From Acidimicrobiia bacterium (GTDB lineage: Bacteria; Actinomycetota; Acidimicrobiia; Spongiisociales; UBA11373): a stretch of 64,000 nucleotides of DNA. Made by a program: the position numbers and the translations under genes. The stretch is taken from contig JACRIT010000077.1 of assembly GCA_016215655.1 (NCBI GenBank), positions 1 through 64,000 on the forward strand, in the 5' to 3' direction. The first letter of the stretch is position 1; each line of letters opens with the position of its first letter. This document shows, piece after piece, positions 26,081-33,962 of this stretch. Under the pieces are notes generated by a model, which saw only the letters and a list, made by a program, of their open reading frames with translations, was not told the DNA's origin and made no database searches.

Positions 26081-28323
26081 GGGCGCTCCTGCAATGCCCG
26101 CCACACCCGCTCGGGTGAGAGGGGCAGGTCGCGGATCACGGCACCGGTGGCATCGCGCACCGCCGCCGCCACCGCCGGTGCGGTGCACAGCAGGCTCCCC
26201 TCGCTGATGCCCTTCACCCCGTAGGGGCCCGGGCCGTCGCCGTTCTCCACGCTGAAGCTGTGCAGCTCCCTGGGGAGGTCGAGGCTGGTGGGGATGCGGT
26301 AGTCGATGGCACCGAGGTTGCGGGTGCGGCCGTCGTCGCCCCAGATGAGATGCTCCATCAAGGACAAGCCCACCCCCATCACCGCGGCGCCCTCGTCCTG
26401 GCCGGTGACCTGGATCGGGTTCAACGCCAGCCCGACGTCGCCGACGGTGACGTGGCGCAGGATGTCGGTCTCACCGGTCTCCTCGTCGACCTCGGCCTCG
26501 ATGGCGGTGCAGTTGAACTCGAAGAAGAGGGCGGTGCCGCCGAGCGGGTGCTCGGGCAGGGCGTCCTTGCGGGCCTCGCCGTTGCCGACGATCTCGCCGC
26601 CCATCCGTCCCAGCACCTTCTTCAGGACTGCGGGAAGCGCCTCCTCCCCGCCGGGGAGACGCATCACCCCGCGATCGACGGAGATGGCGGCCTCCTCGAT
26701 CCCCTCCATGTCGGCCATACGCGCCTTGAGCTTGCGCTGGATGTCGCGGCAGGCGTTGAGGACCGCATTGCCCATCAGCACCGAGGAGCGGCTCGCCGAG
26801 GTCTGCTGGTCGTAGGGCACGACCGCGGTGTCCCCCATGACCACCGAGACGCTGTCGAGCGGGATCCCGAGTTCCTCGGCGACGATCTGGGCATAGATGG
26901 TGCGGGCGCCCTGGCCCATGTCGGAGGTGCCGGAGAACACGATGGCGCTGCAGTCGGCGAGGAACCGCACCGTCGAGTAGGACAGCCCGGTGGTCGGTCC
27001 CGACTTCAGGCCGATGGCGATGCCGCGGCCCCGGCCCGGCGGCACCGGCGTCCCCCACCCGATCTCCTCGGCGGCCTTGCGCACGGTCTGCGCCCAGTCG
27101 CCGTCGGCGGGGGTGTCGCCCGGGACGTGCTCCTCGCCGTACTTGACCAGGTTCTTCAGCCGGATCTCGAGCCGGTCGACTCCCGCAGCGATGGCCGCCT
27201 CATCGAGATTCGACTCGCGCGCCCAGGTGACCTGGGGGATGCCGAAGCCCCGCATCGGATGGGTCGGGGTGGTGTGCGACAGCACCGCCCGCGAGACGAT
27301 GCGCACCGCCGGGGTGCGATACGGCCCCGCCGAGAGGAACGAACCCTTGGCACTGACCCGGTCGCCGGTGTCGCCGTAGCACCCCACGAGGAACTCGTTG
27401 ACGAAGTCCTGGAACACCAGGGTGCCGTCCGCCTTGATCCCGGTGCGGACCCGCATCCGGGCGCCGGTACTGCGCACCGCCTGGAACGCCTCCTCGAGGG
27501 TGAGGATCAGGCGGACCGGCTGCCCGGCGCGCACCGCCATGAACGCCACCAGCGGCTCGAGCTTGGTGTGCTGCTTGCCCCCGAATCCTCCACCGGGGTC
27601 GGGCGCAAACACCCGCACCTTGGCCATGGGGATCCCCAGCACCTTGGCGACGGTCTTCTGCAGCTGATAGGGATGCTGGATGCTGCTCCACACCGCGATG
27701 CCGTCTCCATCGGGAGCGGCGATGAACCCGTGGGGCTCGATGGCGAACTGGGTCTGGCTGGGCCAGTCGTAGGTGTTCTCCACGACGATGTCGGCGTCGG
27801 CGGCGGCGGCATCGACGTCGCCCCATCCGAATCGGTACTCGGAGAGGATGTTGCTGGCGATGTGCGGTCCCGGTCTGCGGATCGCCGGGTCCTGGACCAG
27901 CTCGGCCCCGGGAGCCAGGGCCTCTTCCAGCGTGTGGATCGCCGGCAGCACCTCGTACTCCACCTTGACCAGGAGCGCCGCCTCCTCGGCGATGTCCTTG
28001 GTGTCGGCGACCACGGCAGCCACCGCCTCACCGTGGTACTTGGTCTCGCCGTCGGCCATGACCGGACGGTCCTGATACTCCGGCCCGAAGCGCGGCATGG
28101 GCTTGGGGAGGTCGTCCGGCGTCATCACGAAGTGGACTCCGGGGAGGGCGATGGCGGCGGAGGTGTCGATGGAGAGGATGCGGGCGTGGGCGCAGTCGAG
28201 GGTCACCAGCTTGGCATGCAGCATGTCGGCGAGAGGGATGTCGGCGACGTAGCGCTGGCCTCCGGTGACCCGTCCCACTCCCCCGATGCGCTGCGCCCGG
28301 GCCCCGACGCCCTGATCCTTCAT
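26077..28323 (-). CDS. Xanthine-dehydrogenase-family molybdenum-cofactor subunit
   Basis: 748 aa, large subunit of a molybdenum hydroxylase. Molybdopterin-contact regions are GGGFGGKQHTKLEP, MRGFGIPQVTW, TSDMGQGARTIYAQIVAEEL and QQTSASRSSVLMGNA. The C-terminal GVKGISEGSLLCTAPAV carries the catalytic Glu. The AYxCSFR loop of CO dehydrogenase form I is absent, so this is not a CO dehydrogenase. The enzyme hydroxylates a C-H bond next to N or a carbonyl using water. Genes for the FeS (28320) and FAD (28793) subunits overlap it directly upstream. Confidence 0.94.
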   Translation of the reverse strand: MKDQGVGARAQRIGGVGRVTGGQRYVADIPLADMLHAKLVTLDCAHARILSIDTSAAIALPGVHFVMTPDDLPKPMPRFGPEYQDRPVMADGETKYHGEAVAAVVADTKDIAEEAALLVKVEYEVLPAIHTLEEALAPGAELVQDPAIRRPGPHIASNILSEYRFGWGDVDAAAADADIVVENTYDWPSQTQFAIEPHGFIAAPDGDGIAVWSSIQHPYQLQKTVAKVLGIPMAKVRVFAPDPGGGFGGKQHTKLEPLVAFMAVRAGQPVRLILTLEEAFQAVRSTGARMRVRTGIKADGTLVFQDFVNEFLVGCYGDTGDRVSAKGSFLSAGPYRTPAVRIVSRAVLSHTTPTHPMRGFGIPQVTWARESNLDEAAIAAGVDRLEIRLKNLVKYGEEHVPGDTPADGDWAQTVRKAAEEIGWGTPVPPGRGRGIAIGLKSGPTTGLSYSTVRFLADCSAIVFSGTSDMGQGARTIYAQIVAEELGIPLDSVSVVMGDTAVVPYDQQTSASRSSVLMGNAVLNACRDIQRKLKARMADMEGIEEAAISVDRGVMRLPGGEEALPAVLKKVLGRMGGEIVGNGEARKDALPEHPLGGTALFFEFNCTAIEAEVDEETGETDILRHVTVGDVGLALNPIQVTGQDEGAAVMGVGLSLMEHLIWGDDGRTRNLGAIDYRIPTSLDLPRELHSFSVENGDGPGPYGVKGISEGSLLCTAPAVAAAVRDATGAVIRDLPLSPERVWRALQERP

Positions 28324-28796
28324 GAGCCCACCTCCTCGGCGGCGGCAAGCACCGCCTGGCGACTCTGTTCGTACCCGGCGCAGCGGCACAGGGTGCCGGC
28401 GAGCGCTTCGTTGATCTGCTCGGGTGTCGGATGGGGGGTGCGTTGCAGGAGGGCGCGCGCCGACATCAACTGGCCGGGAATGCAGAACCCGCACTGGGCG
28501 GCACCGGTGTCGAGGAACGCCTGCTGCAGGGCGTCGAGTTGCCCGGAGGGCGCCAGGCCCTCGACGGTGAGCACGTCGGCGCCATCGGCCTCGGCTGCGA
28601 GCATGAGGCAGGAGTTCACCGATCTGCCGTCCACGATCACCGTGCAGGCACCGCACTCGCCGACCACGCAGCACTCCTTGGTGCCGGTGAGGCCGATGTC
28701 GTCGCGCAACACGTCGAGCAGGGTGTGGCTGGCGGCGATGTCGAGCACCCGGAGGCGGCCGTTGACGGTGAACTCGAGGTGGAAGGTGTCGGTCAT
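28320..28796 (-). CDS. Molybdenum hydroxylase [2Fe-2S] subunit
   Basis: 158 aa with two clusters. The plant-type ferredoxin site is CCVVGECGACTVIVDG plus a downstream Cys (SVNSC), and the second cluster is CGFCIPGQL...CRCAGY in the four-helix domain. It passes electrons from the molybdenum subunit to the FAD subunit. Overlaps both neighbours by 4 bp, so the three subunits are translated together. Confidence 0.95.
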   Translation of the reverse strand: MTDTFHLEFTVNGRLRVLDIAASHTLLDVLRDDIGLTGTKECCVVGECGACTVIVDGRSVNSCLMLAAEADGADVLTVEGLAPSGQLDALQQAFLDTGAAQCGFCIPGQLMSARALLQRTPHPTPEQINEALAGTLCRCAGYEQSRQAVLAAAEEVGS

Positions 28797-29653
28797 GCGG
28801 TCCTGCCTAAGCGTTCGATGGCGGTGTTCAGGGCCCGGGCTCCGAGAACCGGAAGCATGGCGGCACGGTATTCGGGTCCGGCGCGCATCGAGGTCTTAGA
28901 GGGGGTGGCCTTGGCGAACAGCGCCGCCAGCACCGGCGCCTTCGCCTCCCGGCTCGCCGCGGGATCGGCGAGCACCCCGGTGTCGTCGACCACGAGCCAG
29001 GCTCGGGGACCGACGCTCCCATAGGCGACCCGGGTGGTCCCGGAGGCATCGACCCCGCAGCACAGGGTGATGGAGGCGAGATCGGTGCCGTGGCGACGGG
29101 TCAGCCGGGTGTAGGCGGCGGCGATGGTGCGATCCATGGGCAGCTCGATGGCGACGACCATCTCCCCCGGGCCCAGCGCCACCTTCCCGGGGCCGAGGAC
29201 GAACTCGTCGATGGAGAGCCGGCGCCTCCCCTTCGGCGAGGCGATCACCATCTCCGCCCCGTACACGAGCAGGGGCGGGGTGGTGTCGGCGGCCGGCGAC
29301 CCATTGCAGATGTTGCCCACGAGCGTCGCCCGGTTGCGGATCTGCACCGACCCCACCACCGCGGCGGCCTCGGCCAGGGCGGGGAACCGCTCCGCCACCA
29401 CCGGGTCACGCTCCAGATCGGCCATGACGGTCGCCGCGCTGATGACGAGCCGCCCGCCCTCGACACGGATGGACGGGCGCAACTCCTCGATCCCCTTCAG
29501 GTCGATGACGACCTCGGGAGTGCGCCAGCGATTGCGCAACTCGATGACCAGATCGGTGCCACCGGCGAGGAGCCGCGCCTTGTCGCCATGCTCCTCGAGG
29601 AGGGCGAGCGCCTCCTCGACGGTCGACGGCCGGAGATACCTGAAGGCCTGCAT
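28793..29653 (-). CDS. Molybdenum hydroxylase FAD-binding subunit
   Basis: 286 aa of the CoxM/FAD_binding_5 type. FAD contacts LLAGGTDLVIELRN near residue 30 and TLVGNICNGSPAADT near 115 are intact, followed by the CO_deh_flav_C region. It is the electron exit of the hydroxylase, usually to a quinone or NAD-linked acceptor. Gene order M-S-L on this strand is the classic one. The P-loop protein gene ends 4 bp before it. Confidence 0.95.
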   Translation of the reverse strand: MQAFRYLRPSTVEEALALLEEHGDKARLLAGGTDLVIELRNRWRTPEVVIDLKGIEELRPSIRVEGGRLVISAATVMADLERDPVVAERFPALAEAAAVVGSVQIRNRATLVGNICNGSPAADTTPPLLVYGAEMVIASPKGRRRLSIDEFVLGPGKVALGPGEMVVAIELPMDRTIAAAYTRLTRRHGTDLASITLCCGVDASGTTRVAYGSVGPRAWLVVDDTGVLADPAASREAKAPVLAALFAKATPSKTSMRAGPEYRAAMLPVLGARALNTAIERLGRTA

Positions 29654-29657
29654 CAGA

Positions 29658-30542
29658 TCACCTCAGCACCTTGTCCGCCTCGTCCATCAACGCCTGGGGG
29701 TTGGCGGCTCGGATCATGTAGTAGGGCCGGACACAGAAGGTACCCAGGAAGGCTGCCCGGCTCCGGCGCCGTTCCACGGTGTCGACCACGGGCATCGGCC
29801 ACCCGGAGACGAGCAGCTCGTTGAGGTGCAGGTAGTTCTGCACCGAGTGCAACGACTGGTACTCCCGCTCGTAGGGGATCATCTCCTTGAGGCTCGGATC
29901 GAAGTTGCCGTCGATGGCGGGGACCAGCACGACATCGACGTTGCTCGCATCGCGATACTCGGTCCACGTCGGCATCGTGTCGCCGAAGAAGATCTGCGCG
30001 CCCCGCTCGGGAGCGGCCTTGTCGGCCCGCTCGGTGCCCTTCTCGCGATTCTTGATGAACACCGTCTTCGAACCCAGGACGGCGACGCCCTTCTCGTCGA
30101 TCACCGTGGTCTCGGTGGAGATCAGCTGTCCGCCCCGACGGCAGGCCTCGATCTGGCTCATGCTCTTGCCGTGGTTCGACTCGCCCCCGAGGAGAAGCAC
30201 GGTCTTGCCGTGGTAGCGGACGGCGGCCGAGTGAAAGGGGTGCAGGCCGTGATCTTCGAGCTTGAGGGTGAGCAGGGAGATGATGGCCTTCTGGATCGGG
30301 CCGACGGCCCACGGCCCATCGAAGCGCATGGTGCGGCCGTCCCACTCCACGGACAGCGGGGCATCGAGGTTCCACACGAGATCGGGATCGCCGAGGGTGA
30401 CCTGGGGATCGACCCGAACCTCGGCGAGGCGGTAGTTGAGGAACTCCATGCTCTCGAGGACGTGCTCGGGCACCTTGGTGCCGGTCACGTCCACCCGAAT
30501 CCGGGCGGGCCCGGCCGACATCTGCTCCGTGAGCTGTGACAT
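29658..30542 (-). CDS. HPr-kinase/PEPCK-like P-loop protein
   Basis: 294 aa. The centre reads LHPFHSAAVRYHGKTVLL then GGESNHGKSMSQIEA, the arrangement of HprK-type kinases in which a His-containing strand leads into a Walker A loop (GxxxxGKS). A downstream LISTETTVIDEKG matches the acidic strand that binds metal in that superfamily. The N-terminal ~90 residues (RIRVDVTGTKVPEH...) are not the usual HprK domain. No PTS genes are in the window, so HPr phosphorylation is unlikely to be its job. The gene ends 4 bp before the FAD subunit and lies downstream of a PEP-utiliser-family protein, suggesting joint action. Confidence 0.72.
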   Translation of the reverse strand: MSQLTEQMSAGPARIRVDVTGTKVPEHVLESMEFLNYRLAEVRVDPQVTLGDPDLVWNLDAPLSVEWDGRTMRFDGPWAVGPIQKAIISLLTLKLEDHGLHPFHSAAVRYHGKTVLLLGGESNHGKSMSQIEACRRGGQLISTETTVIDEKGVAVLGSKTVFIKNREKGTERADKAAPERGAQIFFGDTMPTWTEYRDASNVDVVLVPAIDGNFDPSLKEMIPYEREYQSLHSVQNYLHLNELLVSGWPMPVVDTVERRRSRAAFLGTFCVRPYYMIRAANPQALMDEADKVLR

Positions 30543-30560
30543 TCCTGCTCCTCGTCTACA

Positions 30561-30591
30561 CGCAATTCGCAGTGCGCAGTGCGCAGTGCGC
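30561..30591. repeat. 7-bp tandem repeat (GCAGTGC)
   Basis: Three nearly perfect GCAGTGC units preceded by a diverged one fill the start of the 114-bp gap between the P-loop protein and the PEP-utiliser gene. Confidence 0.75.
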
Positions 30592-30611
30592 CACTCAACC
30601 CTCCCGCGGGA

Positions 30612-30636
30612 GCCCGGGCCCCGTCGGGGCCCGGGC
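30612..30636 (-). terminator. GC-rich hairpin between PEP-utiliser and P-loop genes
   Basis: GCCCGGGCCCC / GGGGCCCGGGC, a perfect 11-bp stem with loop GTC, lies 21 bp after the PEP-utiliser stop. No T-tract is visible. It may attenuate transcription into the hydroxylase genes rather than stop it. Confidence 0.5.
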
Positions 30637-30656
30637 ATCACCGCGTTCTCTTCCTC

Positions 30657-32384
30657 CTACGACAGGATCTCGACGAGACCCTTCGTGCCGTCGACACGGA
30701 TCTTGTCGCCGGTCTTGATCTTCAACGTGGCCACCGACGTGCCGATCACCGCCGGGATCCCGAACTCCCGGGCCATGACCGCCGGATGCGACACCACGCC
30801 GCCTGCGTCGGTGACGATGCCGGCGATCACCGCAAACAGCGGCGTCCAGGCCGGGTTCGTCATCTGGCAGACCATGATGTCGCCGGGGTTCACCTGATCG
30901 AACTCGTCGATGCTCAGGACCACCTTGGCGGTGCCTTCGACCACGCCCGGCGATGCCGCCAGACCGGTCACCTGGCCCTTCTCCGCCTTCGCCCGGGTCA
31001 GCTTCTCGGGGAAGCCCCACAGGTTGAGATACGGGAAGGCCAGTTGGCTCTCCGTGGCGGTGCCGATGAAGTCCGGCGGGCGCAGCTTGTAGGACTGCTT
31101 CCGCTCCTCACGGCGCTTCTTCACGATGCTCCGGGCGTCGTATCCCTTGAGGTCGCCGAGCAGATAGCGCAGCTCGTTGTACTTCAGGAAGATGACGTCG
31201 TCGGGCTCGTCGAGCGCCCCTTCCTTCACCAGCTTCTTGCCGATGCAGATCAGGACCACCCGCATGTGCTGGTTGGTCCCCTGGTCGATGTAGAAGTGGT
31301 GGTCCGGTGTCAGCGGCGCCATCTTCAGGTTGATGTCGTTGGCCGCCTTCATCTTCTCCAACGCCTCGCCCTTGAGCCCCTTGAGCATCTCCTCGGAGGC
31401 CGCCTTGATGTCGGCCGCGAGCGCCTTCATCGCCTTCGGGTTGTCGTAGTCCGAGTCGAGATAGCCCTTGATCACGTCGAGCACCGGGCCGGCCTCTTCG
31501 TAGCGGCTGGGGAAGATGAACTCGTGGCTCCACACGGCGTGCCAACCGAATTCCTTCTGGTACTCGGCGACCTCGTCGAGGAGCTTCTTGCCCTCGGCCG
31601 ACTTCATCAGTTCGGCGTGGATGTCCATGCCGGTCTTCTTGAAGGCCTCGGTGAGGACCTTGCTCTTCTTCGCCGTCTCCTTGATCTTCCACAGCTTGTC
31701 GAGGGCGTCCCAGTTGCGGTCTGCCGCCGAGTTCTGCAACCGGCCCAGCAGGGTCTGATCGACCTTGCCGTGCACCTCCTGCATCACCGCCTGGAGGTTC
31801 AATGTCGCCGACAGCTGGGCGAAGTTCAGCATCCAGTGGATCTTCCAGTGGCGATCATGGATGTCCATCGCATCCTCGAGGATCGTCGCCCACTCCATCA
31901 GCGGGATCTCGTCCCACTTGAAGATCTTCGACTCGAGGTAGTCGAGGTTGCGCCGCATCTCGGGGACGAGGCGCTCCCGCCACCAGGTGGCGAAGTTGAG
32001 CCCGTAGGTGGGCAGCACCGCGCCCAGGTAGGCCCCGATCCGCGTCGCATACTCCGGATCGAGGTTGATCCGCGGGTGATACGTGCTGCCGTACTCCATC
32101 GCCGGGACCTCGAAGTCGTGGTCCTGAGGGATGGCCGCCGTGTAGAGATACCCGTTCACGTTCTTGGCCGTCCAGTCGACGGCGAACGGCGTCCCGAAAC
32201 GGCGGAACATGTGGTCGCAGCTCAGCCACCAGCCGCCGATGTCGAAGTACATCGGGGACAACGGCTGGGGGCAGTGCAGGTCGTCGTAGACCCAGAAGAG
32301 CTTCTTCTCGGCCTCGGACTGCCACTGGACGGGGAACTCCGGTGACCCGAAGAACTCCGCCACCACCTTGCTCGTGTCTGCCAT
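30657..32384 (-). CDS. PEP-utiliser-family protein with phospho-histidine swivel domain
   Basis: 575 aa. The last ~90 residues are the PEP-utilising 'mobile' domain: LAASPGVVEGTAKVVLS, then the phospho-accepting histidine in TDAGGVVSHPAVMAREFG. The preceding ~480 residues are a largely helical region with many Trp and His residues (WVYDDLHCPQPLSPMYFDIG). It has neither the N-terminal ATP-grasp domain nor the C-terminal PEP-binding barrel of PEP synthase or PPDK. That subunit pattern recalls phenylphosphate synthase subunit 1, where a separate protein supplies ATP binding. A partner is therefore expected, and the adjacent P-loop protein is the obvious candidate (inference). 27 bp after the UPF0261 gene. 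Confidence 0.85.
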   Translation of the reverse strand: MADTSKVVAEFFGSPEFPVQWQSEAEKKLFWVYDDLHCPQPLSPMYFDIGGWWLSCDHMFRRFGTPFAVDWTAKNVNGYLYTAAIPQDHDFEVPAMEYGSTYHPRINLDPEYATRIGAYLGAVLPTYGLNFATWWRERLVPEMRRNLDYLESKIFKWDEIPLMEWATILEDAMDIHDRHWKIHWMLNFAQLSATLNLQAVMQEVHGKVDQTLLGRLQNSAADRNWDALDKLWKIKETAKKSKVLTEAFKKTGMDIHAELMKSAEGKKLLDEVAEYQKEFGWHAVWSHEFIFPSRYEEAGPVLDVIKGYLDSDYDNPKAMKALAADIKAASEEMLKGLKGEALEKMKAANDINLKMAPLTPDHHFYIDQGTNQHMRVVLICIGKKLVKEGALDEPDDVIFLKYNELRYLLGDLKGYDARSIVKKRREERKQSYKLRPPDFIGTATESQLAFPYLNLWGFPEKLTRAKAEKGQVTGLAASPGVVEGTAKVVLSIDEFDQVNPGDIMVCQMTNPAWTPLFAVIAGIVTDAGGVVSHPAVMAREFGIPAVIGTSVATLKIKTGDKIRVDGTKGLVEILS

Positions 32385-32411
32385 GCGTGTGCTCCTTCCT
32401 GGCTCACTCCA

Positions 32412-33740
32412 TCAGACGGTCTGTCGAACGGGGGCCGGCTGACGCCGGCTTGCCTCGCGTCCTCTTCCTCCTCCATCACGCGTGTAGCTGGGGTCTCGGT
32501 CCGTTGCCTGGATACCTGCCGGGCGCCATGTGCGATAGAGCCGATTGGCGCATTCGGCCATGGCCTCGGCGAAGCGTGGATCGTTGATGTCGGTGTCGCT
32601 CGCCACGACCTCGATCGCTGGCAGGAGCGAGCCGCGCAGGGCTTCGAACAATGCGGCATCTGCCGCCGGATCGTGGAACGGCCCCCCCTTCACCGCCAGG
32701 GCCGAGATGCCCCGCAGCGGGATGAAGACCGCCACCGGCCCGCGGGAGGCGTTGAGCTTCCCGGCCAGGATGGCTCCGAGCTGGGCACACTCCTCGGGTG
32801 TGGTCCGCATGAGCGTGATCGCCGGGTTGTGCACCAGCAGGTTGCGATGCCGGTACCGCGGCGGCACCGTGTGCATCGGGCCGAAGTTGGCGATGTCGAG
32901 TGCGCCCAGCGACACCACCTGGGGCAGGCCGAGAGCACCCGCCACCTCGAGGCGTTCCGCTCCGGCCGACAACTCGCCGCCCACCAGCTCGTCCACGAGC
33001 TCGGTGGGGGTGACGTCGAGCACCCCGGTGATGAGGCCCTGGCGCATCAACGCCTCCATCGAGCGGCCCCCGGCCCCGTTGGCATGGAACACGAGGACCT
33101 CATAGCCGTGGTACTCGAGCCAGCGGCGCGCCGCGGTCACCCCGGGAGACGTCACTCCGAACATCGTGGCGCCGATCACCGGCGCCGGGGCGTCGACGAT
33201 GCGCTCGGCGGCGTACGCCCGGGCCATCCCGGTGATGGCTCCCGCGGCTTGGCCGAGGACCCGCCGCAGGATCCGGTTGTTGCCGGCGATGTCCACGACC
33301 GAGTGCACGATGGCGATGTCGGCTCCGCCGACGAAGGCCCTCATGTCGCCGCCGGCCATGGTCGAGACGATGAGCTTGGGGAACCCGATGGGCAGCGCCT
33401 GCATGGCCGCCGCCACCACCGCGGTCCCGCCGGAACCCCCCATGCCTGCCACCGCATGGATCCGCCGGTCGGCCACCATCCGCGCCAGGAGCGCTCCGGC
33501 CCCCCTGCCCATGGCGGTGACGATGTTGCCCCGATCGCCCTCCGCCAGCAGCCCCTCGAGGTCGGCGCCGGCGGCCGCCAGGACCGCGCCGCGACCGACA
33601 TCGGGTCCGATCTGGGGTTCACCGAGCACGCCCACGTCGACGAGGACGACCCGACATCCGGCTTCCTCGACCCGCCGTTTGAGGAATCCGTACTCCTCGC
33701 CCTTGGTGTCGAGCGTTCCGACCAAGGCGACCGTGGGCAC
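32412..33740 (-). CDS. UPF0261 / Tm-1-like ATP-binding-domain protein
   Basis: 442 aa, UPF0261 family, related to the N-terminal domain of plant Tm-1. Hallmarks are VALVGTLDTKGEEYGFL at the N-terminus, GMGGSGGTAVVAAAMQALP, the STMAGGDMRAFVGGADI segment and HANGAGGRSMEAL. Family members bind ATP. Some have been linked to sugar-acid catabolism, but the reaction is not settled. First gene of the long minus-strand operon; operator site 4 lies 49-62 bp upstream. Confidence 0.93.
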   Translation of the reverse strand: MPTVALVGTLDTKGEEYGFLKRRVEEAGCRVVLVDVGVLGEPQIGPDVGRGAVLAAAGADLEGLLAEGDRGNIVTAMGRGAGALLARMVADRRIHAVAGMGGSGGTAVVAAAMQALPIGFPKLIVSTMAGGDMRAFVGGADIAIVHSVVDIAGNNRILRRVLGQAAGAITGMARAYAAERIVDAPAPVIGATMFGVTSPGVTAARRWLEYHGYEVLVFHANGAGGRSMEALMRQGLITGVLDVTPTELVDELVGGELSAGAERLEVAGALGLPQVVSLGALDIANFGPMHTVPPRYRHRNLLVHNPAITLMRTTPEECAQLGAILAGKLNASRGPVAVFIPLRGISALAVKGGPFHDPAADAALFEALRGSLLPAIEVVASDTDINDPRFAEAMAECANRLYRTWRPAGIQATDRDPSYTRDGGGRGREASRRQPAPVRQTV

Positions 33741-33788
33741 TGTGACTCCCGTGCCGTGGCTCCGAAAGGGAGCCCCTGCGAAATCCTC

Positions 33789-33802
33789 GATAATCGATTA
33801 TC
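33789..33802. promoter_or_regulatory. Putative GntR operator, site 4
   Basis: GATAATCGATTATC, a perfect palindrome identical to site 3. It lies in the 222-bp divergent promoter region between the UPF0261 operon (minus) and the semialdehyde dehydrogenase gene (plus), more than 31 kb from the regulator gene. Confidence 0.7.
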
Positions 33803-33962
33803 AGCCTACGGGAGGGGCTAGGCTGCGTCAAACCGAACCCGAAGGGAGCCGAACCCGCTCCTCCGCAAACCAGGACCCGGCGCCGCCGGCCGTCTCGCAT
33901 CCAGGGGCAATGGTGCGAACCCCGCTCGTCCGGGTGCCACCCGAGACCCCGAGGTGATCGAC

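Noticed and set aside
26077-28323. CO dehydrogenase large subunit
   Set aside because: The form I active-site loop AYxCSFR is missing and the region reads MRGFGIPQ, so a general molybdenum hydroxylase is the right level.
26260-28899. Long plus-strand frame (~879 codons) opposite the molybdenum hydroxylase genes
   Set aside because: It mirrors well-recognised genes on the other strand, has a His/Gly/Arg-rich antisense composition and no domains. It is a shadow frame typical of high-GC DNA.
29658-30542. HPr kinase of a phosphotransferase system
   Set aside because: Only the P-loop half matches; there is no HPr, EI or EII gene in view and the N-terminal domain differs.
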